Shown: positions 51,043 to 59,532, counted from the stretch's first letter. The stretch is 64,000 bases of DNA from JAIEPW01 sp964471915 (GCA_964471915.1 CAYYID010000023.1:7139-71138); one strand, 5' to 3'. The notes: generated by a model from the sequence alone, not told the origin. Numbers and translations: made by a program.

Positions 51043-52836
51043 TCAGGCGACGGCGCGCGGCCGGTGCAACGCGAGGAAGGCCGCCGCTCCCGCAGCGCCC
51101 AGATACCGTTCCAGTAGCTGCGGATCGGCTGCGGCGAGGTCCACGACGATCAGGCCGTCCAGCGCGTTGGAGAACTTCGTATCTACATTGAAACCAATCA
51201 GTTTGCCGCCGAGCTTCAGGTATTGCTTGATCAGGATCGGAACCCCCTTGCCGTCCCGCTCCAACTCCCCGACCAGCGTCGAAAGTTCCGCCAGGTCCAG
51301 GGTGCCCGAGAAGCCTTCCCAACCGCCCTGGAACCGGAAGGGCGTCCGGGCCCGCACCAGCCGGGCGAGCGCATCGTCCTGGTTGGCCGACCGCAGGAAC
51401 TCCACCATCAGCCGCCGCGACGCCGGGGTGTAATCGTCGCTGATGCTCACCGGCCCGAAGAGCGTGCGGTACCGCGGATTCCGGCAGATCCAAGCACCGA
51501 TCCCCTTCCACAGCAACAGCAACGGGGCGAAGTTCTTCTGCTCCTCCAGCCGCACGAAGCTGCGGCCCATTTCCACCGCCGGACCCAGGCGGTTCAGCAG
51601 CGCCGGGCCGAAATGGAACAGCGTCGCCGTGTACAGGGCGGGCGTCGCGTCCACGGGCGCCAGGCGGTACGCGCCGGTGATCTCGCGTTTGGCGCGGTTC
51701 CACAGGAACAGGTGCAGGTAGGTCCGGTCGAATTCGTCCAGGTCCAACGGCTTGCCGCTGCCCTCGCCCGCAGCCCGGAAAGCCACTTCACGTAATCTTC
51801 CGATCTCGTTCAAAATATTAGGGATCTCTGTTGCGCGCGCGATCCGCGCTTCCGTGTCGCCGGCCGCGAGCAGCAGCGACTCGCCGGGCAGTGCTGCGAG
51901 GTCCCGTTCCAGCGCCTCCACCGGGACCGCGGGCGCGATCGCCTCCACCGTGGACCGCGGCTGGAACAGCTTCGCCGCCGTCACGAAGAACTTCGGCTTC
52001 GCCTCCTCGCGCACGTCCCGCCGGTGGGCCAGCAGGTAGGTCCGGTGGCGCAGGTAGGCCGTGGCCTCTTCATCGGTTTCGAACTCGGCGAGCCGCTTGG
52101 ACGGCACCGGCGAGCCGATGCGCAGCCGCACCGGCCGGTCCTGCTTGTTGACGAACTCGTGCGGCAGCAGCGCCGTGCGCAGGCGCGGATGCAACATGCC
52201 GAGCAACTGGAACAAAGGTCCGTTAGCCCCATCAAAATACAGGGGAATTACTGGCGCAGCGGAACGCCGCGCCAGCCGCGCGACGTTGCTGTTCCAGGGC
52301 GGGTCGAGGATGGCCCGGCGCCGCGGATCGAAGTGCGAGACTTCGCCCGCCGGGAACGCGGCCAGCAGTCCTTCGCGGCGCGTCAGCCACTCCAGGCAGT
52401 CCTTCATGCCCTGGCGGTTCGCCTGGATGGAGTCCTCTCCGCCGAACGGATCCACGAAGATGCACACGTCGTGCGCCTCGGGGAAGCGCGCCAGCAGGAA
52501 GTTGGTCAGGATGCGGGCGTCCGGCCGGGCCTGTTCGAGCACCGCCGCGAGCACGATGCCTTCGATGAGGCCGAAGGGGTGGTTTGCGACCACTAAAGCC
52601 CGGCCGGTCTTCGGGATGCGCTCCAGATCCTGAGCTGATACTTGCGGCTCCACGCCCATCGTTTCCAGCAGCCGGTTGAAGAACGGACGCCCGTCCGGCG
52701 TCCGGCGGGCGGCTTCATAGAAGGCGTTGAGCCGGTCCACCGCCAGCATTTTCTGGAGCACGGCGGCGACGCCGGAGCGCGGAGCGCTCTCAAAGAGGCT
52801 CAGCAGCGGGCTCGGCGGGGGCGTAGGTGGCCGCAT
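51043..52836 (-). CDS. OlsF-like bifunctional acyltransferase (PlsC-like plus GNAT-like domains)
   Basis: This 597-residue protein has two acyltransferase domains. Residues about 30-290 are PlsC-like with the catalytic motif NHPFGLIEG (the usual Asp is Glu here) and FPAGEVSHF. Residues about 330-590 resemble the OlsB/hemolysin-type N-acyltransferase: REVAFRAAGEGSGKPLDLDE, HLFLWNRAKREITGAYRL and ISDDYTPASRRLMVEFLR. This layout matches OlsF, which makes ornithine lipids by N- and O-acylation. Those phosphorus-free membrane lipids would suit phosphate-poor soil, but the substrate is not proven. The ATG at 52836 is preferred; upstream codons are opposite the MatC-like gene start. Confidence 0.8.
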   Translation of the reverse strand: MRPPTPPPSPLLSLFESAPRSGVAAVLQKMLAVDRLNAFYEAARRTPDGRPFFNRLLETMGVEPQVSAQDLERIPKTGRALVVANHPFGLIEGIVLAAVLEQARPDARILTNFLLARFPEAHDVCIFVDPFGGEDSIQANRQGMKDCLEWLTRREGLLAAFPAGEVSHFDPRRRAILDPPWNSNVARLARRSAAPVIPLYFDGANGPLFQLLGMLHPRLRTALLPHEFVNKQDRPVRLRIGSPVPSKRLAEFETDEEATAYLRHRTYLLAHRRDVREEAKPKFFVTAAKLFQPRSTVEAIAPAVPVEALERDLAALPGESLLLAAGDTEARIARATEIPNILNEIGRLREVAFRAAGEGSGKPLDLDEFDRTYLHLFLWNRAKREITGAYRLAPVDATPALYTATLFHFGPALLNRLGPAVEMGRSFVRLEEQKNFAPLLLLWKGIGAWICRNPRYRTLFGPVSISDDYTPASRRLMVEFLRSANQDDALARLVRARTPFRFQGGWEGFSGTLDLAELSTLVGELERDGKGVPILIKQYLKLGGKLIGFNVDTKFSNALDGLIVVDLAAADPQLLERYLGAAGAAAFLALHRPRAVA

Positions 52837-52890
52837 ACTCAAGATACTCGCTCCGCTTGGCGTCAATAAGATAACGCTGCCACGACAGAT

Positions 52891-54072
52891 ATGTTTCAAT
52901 TTGAGATCCCCGCGACGCCCGGTTCTGTTCCCGCTTCGGGGTCCCGGTGGTACACTTTCCCCTTGTCCCCAGCCCTGCAGAGCGCGCTGCAACTGCTTCT
53001 CACCCTAACGGGTGTGACGTTGTTGTTCGGCGCCGCCCAGGCCAACGGGACCATGGAGCGCGCCGCGCAGCAGGCGCTGCGGCTGTGCCGCGGCCGGGCG
53101 GCGCTGCTGCCCATCGTCTTCTTTGCGATCACCGCGCTGATCGCGATGGTGGGTCCTGGGGCGATTCTCGCCGCCGCGCTGGTGATGCCGTTCGCCATGA
53201 ACACGGCAGCACGCGCCGGCATCGGCCCGTTCCTCACGGCGCTGATGGTCGCCAACGGCGCCAACGCGGGAAATCTGTCGCCGTTCTCCACCATCGGCGT
53301 GATCGCGCACGGCATCATGGCGCGGAACGGGCTCGGCGGGCATGAACTGCGCGTCTGGTTCTTCCACGGCACGGCGCACGTCGCGGTGGCGCTGGCAGCC
53401 TATCTGCTGTTCGGCGGATTGGCGCTGTGGGGACGGGGCGGCGCGGCCGCGCGTTTCGAAGCCCCGCGCCTGGAGCCGAAGCACGTCGCGACGGCGGCGA
53501 TCACGCTGGTCTGGATCCTCGGCGTAGTGCTCTGGAAATGGCCGCTCGGCTGGTCGGCGCTGGCGGCGGCCGCGGCGGTCTTGGCGCTGCGGCTCGCGCC
53601 GCCGCTGGAGTCGGTACGCAACATGCCCTGGAAGGTGATTGCGCTGGTGGTGTCGATCTCGACGGCGGTGGGGTTCCTGGAGCGGGCCGGCGGGCTCCGG
53701 TGGTTCCAGGATCTGCTGGCGCGGTGGGCGACCGGGACGACGGTCCACGGGTGGATTGCGTTTCTCACCGGCGTGATCTCGACGTACTCGAGCACGAGCG
53801 GCGTGGTGCTGCCGGCGTTCCTGCCGATGGCGCAGGGCATCGCGGCGCGGATGCCGGGCGTGGATCCGGTGGCGCTGTCGATTTCGATTTGCGTCGGCAG
53901 CGCGCTGGTGGATGTGTCGCCGCTTTCGACATTGGGCGCGCTCGCGCTGGCCGCGGCGCCGGCGGAGGCGGACCGGGGCCGGTTGTTCCGCAGCCTGATG
54001 GCGTGGGGGGTGTCGATGTCGGTGGTGGGGGCGGTGGTGTGCCTGCTGCTGGCGCCGTGGTTCGCTCCGTAG
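52891..54072 (+). CDS. MatC-like dicarboxylate transporter, shortened at the N-terminus
   Basis: This protein is up to 393 residues, with about 10 membrane segments. The core matches the MatC/DASS-type carriers: LTGVTLLFGAAQANGTME, GPGAILAAALVMPFAMNTA, ANGANAGNLSPFSTIG and SALVDVSPLSTLGAL. Family members usually have about 60-80 further residues before this point, forming the first helices. Here only a short non-membrane stretch precedes. The true start could also be TTG at 52963. The missing helices suggest a 5'-deleted gene, possibly non-functional. It lies 54 bases from the divergent OlsF-like gene start. Confidence 0.7.
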   Translation: MFQFEIPATPGSVPASGSRWYTFPLSPALQSALQLLLTLTGVTLLFGAAQANGTMERAAQQALRLCRGRAALLPIVFFAITALIAMVGPGAILAAALVMPFAMNTAARAGIGPFLTALMVANGANAGNLSPFSTIGVIAHGIMARNGLGGHELRVWFFHGTAHVAVALAAYLLFGGLALWGRGGAAARFEAPRLEPKHVATAAITLVWILGVVLWKWPLGWSALAAAAAVLALRLAPPLESVRNMPWKVIALVVSISTAVGFLERAGGLRWFQDLLARWATGTTVHGWIAFLTGVISTYSSTSGVVLPAFLPMAQGIAARMPGVDPVALSISICVGSALVDVSPLSTLGALALAAAPAEADRGRLFRSLMAWGVSMSVVGAVVCLLLAPWFAP

Positions 54073-54092
54073 CCGAAGTGGTTCGCAGTAGA

Positions 54093-54613
54093 ATGATGTC
54101 CACGGTGCCGCTTGGGTCAAGACTCGGTTTCGTGGCGCTCTTGGCGTCCGGCCTCGCCGTGTCCCAGCCGGCAGGTCGAGTGGAACCGCGTTTCGAGGAT
54201 TTCCCCGTCGCTGAGGTTTTCCAGGGCGCGCCCGCACCGCCGGTCCTGGCCACTGCGATGCACCAGCGATACCGCACCCGGATCCGGGATGGCGCCGGGG
54301 CGCGGCCGAACTTCGCCGGACACTCGTCATCCGGTGGGGCTGCGGATCGAATTGCCAGATGATGGCGATCGTCGATGCGAAGACAGGCACCATCTACAAC
54401 CCCCCGCTTGCCGAGTCCGGGATGGACCTGTATGTCAACCTGGACATGCTCAGCCCGGCAGAGGTCGACTTCAAGCGCGACAGCAGCCTGATGGTCCTGC
54501 GCAATGGCTGCAGGTTCGCGCGGAGCGAGTGCGGCGTGTACTACTTCAACTGGCGGAACAACAAGTTCAGCCTGGTGAAGCGGGTCCTGATCGATTTGAC
54601 GAAAGAGCCATAA
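54093..54613 (+). pseudogene. Frameshifted secreted protein of unknown function
   Basis: The first part (ATG 54093) encodes a signal-peptide-like start (LGFVALLASGLAVSQP), then EVFQGAPAPPVLATAM and ARPNFAGH. It then runs into a stop at 54360-54362 in that frame. One base off, the second part continues the same protein: VIRWGCGSNCQMMAIVDAKT, then NGCRFARSECGVYYFNW, ending at 54613. The joint FAGH-(Y)-VIRWGCG at about 54324 is what intact relatives show as one continuous block, so one base appears to be lost there. It could be a true inactivating mutation or a sequencing error. Confidence 0.75.
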
Positions 54614-54878
54614 CGCCAAGTTGCGCGAGCTGCTGACGGATCGCGGGCTGTTCGGGTTTTGAGTTCGAAGAGGTAAAGCCTTTCGAGGAGCGAGCGGCTC
54701 GGCGGGTTCTTGATGACACCCTACGCGCTTTGGCCGTGGCAGTCTTGAAACGAACGAGCCGCGTTTCGCGAGGCGATTGTCGCCAGACTCAGCCTCCGCG
54801 CGTTCGGATCGGAATCGTCCGGGACGGAGGTGATCGTCCGATGCGGGCTGAGGGCTCGTGTGAAGTTGAGCGGTTCGG
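54614..54878. other. Gene-poor stretch with possible coding remnant
   Basis: No intact gene is visible. Near the start, two frames join to read KLRELLTDRGLFGF and then EFEEVKPFEERAARRVL after a one-base shift at about 54660. This has the look of the decayed end of a protein, but I cannot assign a family. The rest carries no clear signal. Confidence 0.25.
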
Positions 54879-55041
54879 GAGCAGTTCGGGGGCATCCCCC
54901 ACCATCCCCCGAACTGTCGGACCCCAACCTCCAACCCAAATCCCGCTAATCACTTACGAGCACTCTCCGAACCCGGAAATCTGCCTCATTCCCCCTCTGC
55001 GCCAGATTTTCCCCTCCCAGAATCCGCCCCTCACCAAACCC
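54879..55041 (+). repeat. Inverted repeat element, copy A
   Basis: This ~165-base unit is repeated in inverted orientation at 55284-55451. The first 20 bases shared exactly are GCAGTTCGGGGGCATCCCCC (54881-54900). Similarity continues through CTCCAACCCA and CCCCTC/CTCACCAAA blocks. Near its outer end it forms a hairpin, CAGTTCGGGGG (54882-54892) pairing with CCCCCGAACTG (54906-54916). It has no coding function that I can see. Confidence 0.85.
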
Positions 55042-55283
55042 GCGGGGGATGCAACAAACCCGGCAACGGCATTTCGGATGGTGTTTGAATCGCTCAAGGA
55101 ATACAAGTGGTTGCCGGAGGCGGGACTGGTTCTGGAGGGCTTTGGCCCGCGGCTACCGCAGGGCCTGTTCCGGGTGTCGGCTTGGTAGTGGAAAGTTGTT
55201 GATTGCAGGGCAGTTGGTTGGACGAAGTTGGAAGTACGGGGGATGCCCGGGGATGACGCGGTATTGCGAAAAGGCCGATTGAC

Positions 55284-55451
55284 GGGGATTTGGTGAGGGG
55301 GGCGAATCGTAGGAGGGGAAATCCGGCGGAGGCCGGGACTGAAGCAAATTTGCGGATTTCGAAAACGTCCGTAAGTGGCGGGAAGGATGTGGGTTGGAGG
55401 TGGGGGTCCGAGAGTTCGGGGAATGGCGGGGGATGCCCCCGAACTGCTCGT
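55284..55451 (-). repeat. Inverted repeat element, copy B
   Basis: This is the reverse-complement partner of 54879-55041. It shares 20 of 20 bases at its outer end (55428-55447) and about 34 of the next 38 bases. Similarity is lower in the middle. The outer end stops 12 bases from the DUF2490 gene stop codon. The 242-base spacer between the copies encodes nothing recognisable, and no transposase gene is present. Confidence 0.85.
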
Positions 55452-55462
55452 GCCCCGATCCC

Positions 55463-56161
55463 CTAACGCCGTCCGAACGGCAGTTTCGAGAAGATCGCGA
55501 CCTGCAGGGTGTGGTTGTGCTCGAACACCCGCCCGTTGCGCTGCTGGATCGTCTGTTCCAGGAAGCCGATCTCGATCCGCGTGTCGCGCGCGATGGGCCG
55601 GCCCAGCGCCACGTAGGCCCGGTTCTGGTCGAACACGTTGAACGCGACGTCGCGGCCGAAGTTGTACAGGATCTCGTCGTACAAGCCCAGGTAATACTTG
55701 CGGTCCCCGAAAGGCAGCGGGATGTTGGTCCGCAACATGTAGCGAATGCGGTTTTCGTAGCGGGCCGCGAAGCCGCCGAAGAAGCGCTGCTCCAGCCGCA
55801 GCCGGTGCTGCCAGTCCCGCCCGAGGAACTTCGTGGTGAGCAGCGCCTGCTGCCAAAGGCGGTTTTCGGGAAAACGCTCCCGCGCCGGATAGTCCCCGTA
55901 GCGGTAGGTCTCGACGAAAGCGTAGCCGCCGGTGAGCATCAGGTTCTTCGTTACCTGGTAGTTCAACGCGGGCCGCAGCAGGAGCTGCTGCCAATTCACG
56001 ACGACGTCGTGCCGCCGCCACTGGCCTTCCAGGTGCAAACCCCATTTCGACTTGCCGAGCGGGTGGTCGCCAAAGTACATGAACCAGCCGTTCGCGTTGT
56101 GGTCGCTCTGCGCCAGCAGCGCGCTCGCGAACAGCATCAGGCATCCCCAACTTCGCGTCAT
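55463..56161 (-). CDS. DUF2490 outer-membrane beta-barrel protein
   Basis: This 232-residue protein has a signal peptide (MTRSWGCLMLFASALLAQ) and alternating beta strands rich in Tyr, Arg and Phe. Examples are NWQQLLLRPALNYQVTKN, GYAFVETYRYGDYPA and EQRFFGGFAARYENRIRY, as in the DUF2490 family. Such proteins are predicted small outer-membrane barrels of unknown role. The start overlaps the stop of the upstream SMP-30-like gene by four bases, so the two are translationally coupled. Confidence 0.87.
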   Translation of the reverse strand: MTRSWGCLMLFASALLAQSDHNANGWFMYFGDHPLGKSKWGLHLEGQWRRHDVVVNWQQLLLRPALNYQVTKNLMLTGGYAFVETYRYGDYPARERFPENRLWQQALLTTKFLGRDWQHRLRLEQRFFGGFAARYENRIRYMLRTNIPLPFGDRKYYLGLYDEILYNFGRDVAFNVFDQNRAYVALGRPIARDTRIEIGFLEQTIQQRNGRVFEHNHTLQVAIFSKLPFGRR

Positions 56162-57195
56162 GGCCGGCGCACCTTGCCGATCCAGCGGTCGTGCAACGTG
56201 CCGAGATACAAGAAGCCCTCGCGCTCCTCCACGTTCGTCACCTGCCGCAGCCGCTGGCCTGCGGGATCCTGCAGGTCCGCGACCACTTTGCCGCTCTCAT
56301 CGAGGCCCAGCACGTAACCGTAATCCTGCGGCTGTGGCAGCAGGCCGGCCGGCAGCTTCGCGAACACGCGCTTCAGGAAAGGATACGGGTGCAGCTGGTC
56401 CATCTGGGGATTGCGCACGGTGAAGAGCGCCACCCAGAACGTCCCGCGGCGATTGGAACTGACGCCGTCCGGAAACCCGGGGAGATTGCCGGCGAACACG
56501 TCGGAGGTTCCCTGCTTGGGTCCCTGCAGCCAGTAGCGGCGGATCTGGTACTTGCCGGTCTCGTTCACCAGGACGAAGCTTTCGTCCTGGGCGAGCGCCA
56601 CGCCGTTGGCGAAGGCCAGGCGATCCAGGAGCACATCGGCCCGGCCGGTGCGCGGATCGTAGCGCAGCAGGCGCCCGTTGCCCCGGCCTTCGAGGATATC
56701 CAGCCGGTCCTCGCCGTAGCCGAACCTGGCGCTGGCGTCGGAGAAGTACACGGTGCCGTCGCTCGCGACGTCGAGGTCGTCGGTGAAACCGAACTTCACG
56801 CCGCCGGCTTCGGTGGCGAGCGTCCGCAGCTTGCCGTCCGCGTTCATCGCCAGCAGGCCTTGCCTGGCGTCCGCGATGATCAGCTCGCCCGAGGGGGCAA
56901 AGCGCAACCCGAGCGGGCGTCCCCCGGTGGAGGCCACGCGCTCCAGCTTGCCCGCGGCGGTCAGGCGCTCGATGGCGCCGTCCTCCATGCCGGCGTAGAG
57001 CAGGCCATCGGGGCCGAAGACGGCGTCCTCAGGTCCGCGGGCCGCGCCCTCGGCCAGCCGCTCCGCGGCGGCAAGCGCCTGGTTCGGCGTCACCGCGCGC
57101 GCCGCCGGCGGATCGTAGGCGACCGGATCCAGGCGCGACGGCCACGCGAGGAAGATCAGCAGGAGAACGCCGGCCACCAGGAGCGCTCGTTTCAT
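56158..57195 (-). CDS. SMP-30/strictosidine-synthase-like lactonase, membrane-anchored
   Basis: This 345-residue protein has an N-terminal membrane anchor (ALLVAGVLLLIFLAWP) and a six-bladed beta-propeller of the SMP-30/gluconolactonase and strictosidine-synthase-like group. Signatures are RGPEDAVFGPDGLLYAGM, GRPLGLRFAPSGELIIADA, FTDDLDVASDGTVYFSD and LAFANGVALAQDESFVLV. It probably hydrolyses a lactone or ester in the periplasm. It is the first gene of a two-gene unit with the DUF2490 barrel. Confidence 0.87.
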   Translation of the reverse strand: MKRALLVAGVLLLIFLAWPSRLDPVAYDPPAARAVTPNQALAAAERLAEGAARGPEDAVFGPDGLLYAGMEDGAIERLTAAGKLERVASTGGRPLGLRFAPSGELIIADARQGLLAMNADGKLRTLATEAGGVKFGFTDDLDVASDGTVYFSDASARFGYGEDRLDILEGRGNGRLLRYDPRTGRADVLLDRLAFANGVALAQDESFVLVNETGKYQIRRYWLQGPKQGTSDVFAGNLPGFPDGVSSNRRGTFWVALFTVRNPQMDQLHPYPFLKRVFAKLPAGLLPQPQDYGYVLGLDESGKVVADLQDPAGQRLRQVTNVEEREGFLYLGTLHDRWIGKVRRP

Positions 57196-57214
57196 GGACT
57201 AGAATCATACGCGA

Positions 57215-57601
57215 ATGGCTATCCGGATCGTGCGGCTCGGTTCGCCCCGCGGCGCGGGCGAAGGACTGCGGTTGGGCACCGTGCGGCGTCCGCCGCGCGG
57301 GGTGCCCAAGGCGGAGTTCGCCCGGCGGGACTACTATGACCTGTGGCTGCCGGACCTGGCGCCTTCGGCCGCGCTGGTGGCCGAGGCTCTCGGGGCCGCC
57401 AGCGCGCGGGATTGGGAGGCGTTCCGCAAGAAGTACCGCGCCGAGATGAAGGTCCCCGAGCGGAGCCGGTTGTTGGATTTGCTCGCGGCGTTGTCGCACC
57501 AGACCGATTTCGCGGCCGGCTGTTACTGCGAGGACGAGCAGCGCTGCCATCGCTCGCTGTTGCGGGAGTTGCTCGCCGAGCGGGGCGCGGCGATTGGTTA
57601 A
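57215..57601 (+). CDS. DUF488 (YeaO-like) protein
   Basis: This 128-residue cytosolic protein has the DUF488 signatures. These are RRPPRGVPKAEFARRDYYDL at the N-terminus, WEAFRKKYRAEM in the middle and GCYCEDEQRCHRSLLRELL near the end, with the conserved Cys/His cluster. The function is unknown. It lies 19 bases from the divergent SMP-30-like gene. Confidence 0.85.
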   Translation: MAIRIVRLGSPRGAGEGLRLGTVRRPPRGVPKAEFARRDYYDLWLPDLAPSAALVAEALGAASARDWEAFRKKYRAEMKVPERSRLLDLLAALSHQTDFAAGCYCEDEQRCHRSLLRELLAERGAAIG

Positions 57602-57617
57602 GAGCTAGATCCGCCGG

Positions 57618-57811
57618 CTACACCGCGTCTTGCAGCTCTACGTACGCGACATCGGTGGCCGGTGGAGGAGTCGGTTCGCCGACTTCACCTCGCGGATGTT
57701 GCGCTTCGTCTCTTCCAGCGTGGCTCCGGTGGAGACACAACCCGGCAGATCGGGAACGAAAGCGGCCCAGTTTGAGGCTGACTTTTCGAAGACGGCTGCG
57801 TACCGCGTCAT
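57618..57811 (-). pseudogene. Decayed HicB-type antitoxin
   Basis: From ATG 57811 the minus strand encodes the typical HicB start: MTRYAAVFEKSASNWAAF, then VPDLPGCVSTGATLEET and NIREV. Expected next is a helix of about 12 residues followed by GEP-x-P and a short strand. Instead the frame reads through nonsense. The expected end, GEPTPPPATDVAYVEL ending with TAG at 57618, appears in another frame just after. So about 30 bases have been lost with a frameshift. A fragment VIRKAGLEQQ ending on the ATG could be the tail of a vanished HicA toxin. Confidence 0.75.
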
Positions 57812-57901
57812 TGTTGCTCCAGTCCTGCTTTGCGGATGACGGCTTCTGCCCTGCGACGATCCTACCAAGCTTCGAAGCCTTGGAGGAATAGAATAGATCC
57901 C

Positions 57902-58948
57902 ATGCGCCTCGCCGTTCCCCTGCTCGCCGCCGCCGTGACCCTCGCCGCGCAATCCGGCAAACCCAAGATCCTGCTCATCTACGACATGGAGGGCCTCTCC
58001 GGCGTCAACCGCCAGGAGCAGACTTCGGCGGCTTCGCCCGAGTACCGTTCCATCGGCCGCGTGCGCCTCACCGAGGACGTGAACGCCGCGATCCGCGGCC
58101 TGGTCGCCGGGGGCGCCGGCGAGATTGTCGTCACCGACGGCCACGGCTCCGGCAACAGCGAGGAACCCGACATTCTGCTCGAGCAGCTCGACAAGCGCGC
58201 GCGCTTCGAGTTCCGCGACCGGCCCTTCTCGCAGTACATCGACATGCCGGACCGGACCTACAAGGCGATCGTCTGCATCGGCATGCACGCCCGCGCCGAG
58301 ACGCCCGGCTTCCTGGCGCACACCTTCACTATCGAGCCGTCGTGGCGCGTCAACGGGCTCGACATCACGGAGACCGAGATCGTCGCCCACTCCGGCGCGC
58401 GTTTCGGCCTGCCGGTGATCATGGCGTCGGGCGACGACGTGCTCCGCAAGCAACTGGATGAGCGGCTGCCGCAGCTGGAGTTCGGACTGGTGAAACGCGC
58501 CAAGGGCCGCGCCGACGCGGACCTGCTGCCGCTGAACGCAGCGCACGCCAACATTGAGAACGCGGCGAAGCGCGCCGTGGAGAAACTGGCGCAGTTCAAG
58601 CCGTATCCCGTGACCCGCGAATACAAATGGGAAATGAGTTTTCAAACGCCGGGCCAGACCGACCGCGCGGCGAACTATCCGGGCCTCGCGCGCGTGGGGC
58701 CCAACACGCTGGGCTACACCTCGCCGGACTTCGTCAGCGGCTACAACACGGCGACGAAGCTCATCTCGCTCGCCACCGCGGACCGGCTCACGATGTTGAT
58801 GGAAGTGGTCCGGCAGCACCCGGACGGCGTGAAGATCCTGGCCGACTATCGCAAGCTCCTGAACGGCCGCTGGCTGGAGCCGGATAAGTACGCGCCGCCC
58901 CCAACCGCGGGCGGCGCACGGCGCACCCGCTGGTGGGGCGCGAATTGA
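57902..58948 (+). CDS. Secreted M55 family D-aminopeptidase (DppA-like)
   Basis: This 348-residue protein has a signal peptide (MRLAVPLLAAAVTLAAQ). The M55 zinc-site motifs are intact: YDMEGLSGV (Asp and Glu ligands), VVTDGHGSGN (His ligand) and CIGMHARAETPG (His ligand), followed by NGLDITETEI (Glu ligand). DppA cleaves D-amino-acid-containing dipeptides, which come mostly from peptidoglycan. The usual DppA is cytosolic; this one is exported. The ATG at 57902 is chosen because of the signal peptide. The DUF3592 gene follows within four bases. Confidence 0.9.
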   Translation: MRLAVPLLAAAVTLAAQSGKPKILLIYDMEGLSGVNRQEQTSAASPEYRSIGRVRLTEDVNAAIRGLVAGGAGEIVVTDGHGSGNSEEPDILLEQLDKRARFEFRDRPFSQYIDMPDRTYKAIVCIGMHARAETPGFLAHTFTIEPSWRVNGLDITETEIVAHSGARFGLPVIMASGDDVLRKQLDERLPQLEFGLVKRAKGRADADLLPLNAAHANIENAAKRAVEKLAQFKPYPVTREYKWEMSFQTPGQTDRAANYPGLARVGPNTLGYTSPDFVSGYNTATKLISLATADRLTMLMEVVRQHPDGVKILADYRKLLNGRWLEPDKYAPPPTAGGARRTRWWGAN

Positions 58949-58952
58949 CGCC

Positions 58953-59492
58953 ATGACCTGGCGCGCCAAGCCGAGCTGGTTGCTGCTGCTGATCGGCACC
59001 CCGTTCCTCGCGGGCGGCGGCGTAGTGGGCTACTTCGGCGCCAGCGGGCTGGTGCAGGGGTTTGCCATGCGCACCTGGCAGGAGGTCCCGGCCCGGATCC
59101 TCACCGCGGAGCTGCATTCGCACCGCGGCAGCAAGGGCGGCGCGACCTACAGCGTCGAGGCTACGTATGAATACGAGTTCGAGGGCCGCACGTATCGCGG
59201 AGACCGCGTGGCCGTGCACGGGGGATCCGACAACATCGGATCGTTCCACCACGACGTGGCGTCGGAACTCGAGGGCTACCGGGACCGCGGAGAGCCTTTT
59301 CGCGCCTTCGTGAATCCGCTCCATCCGGACCAGGCCGTCCTGTACCGCGAACTGCGTTTCGGATTGCTGGCGTTCCTGGGTCTGTTCTTCGTGTTCTTCG
59401 GAGGCATCGGCGGGTTCCTGATCTTGGGTGCTTTCGTGGTGCTGCAGGACGGGAAAAGCTACCGCCCGGCGCGGCGGAATCGAAAACCGTAG
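58953..59492 (+). CDS. DUF3592 membrane protein
   Basis: This 179-residue protein has two membrane helices, at about residues 9-34 and 130-158, around a small exposed beta domain. The domain carries the family pattern TWQEVPARILTAELHSHRG, VEATYEYEFEGRTYRGDRV and FVNPLHPDQAVLYRELR. The function is unknown. It is probably co-transcribed with the M55 peptidase and precedes the ribosomal cluster. Confidence 0.85.
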   Translation: MTWRAKPSWLLLLIGTPFLAGGGVVGYFGASGLVQGFAMRTWQEVPARILTAELHSHRGSKGGATYSVEATYEYEFEGRTYRGDRVAVHGGSDNIGSFHHDVASELEGYRDRGEPFRAFVNPLHPDQAVLYRELRFGLLAFLGLFFVFFGGIGGFLILGAFVVLQDGKSYRPARRNRKP

Positions 59493-59498
59493 CGGCGC

Positions 59499-59528
59499 TG
59501 GACATTCGGGTGACGGATCTGTTACCTT
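59499..59528 (+). promoter_or_regulatory. Candidate promoter of the rplA-rplJ-rplL cluster
   Basis: TGGACA (59499-59504) and TACCTT (59523-59528), 18 bases apart, loosely fit a sigma-70 promoter. They lie just after the DUF3592 gene and 84 bases before rplA. Neither box is strong, but the ribosomal cluster must have a promoter near here. Confidence 0.35.
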
Positions 59529-59532
59529 AAAC

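Noticed and set aside
54879..55451. Inverted repeats as ends of an insertion sequence
   Set aside because: The 242-base interior has no transposase and no target duplication could be seen, so it is listed only as a repeat pair.
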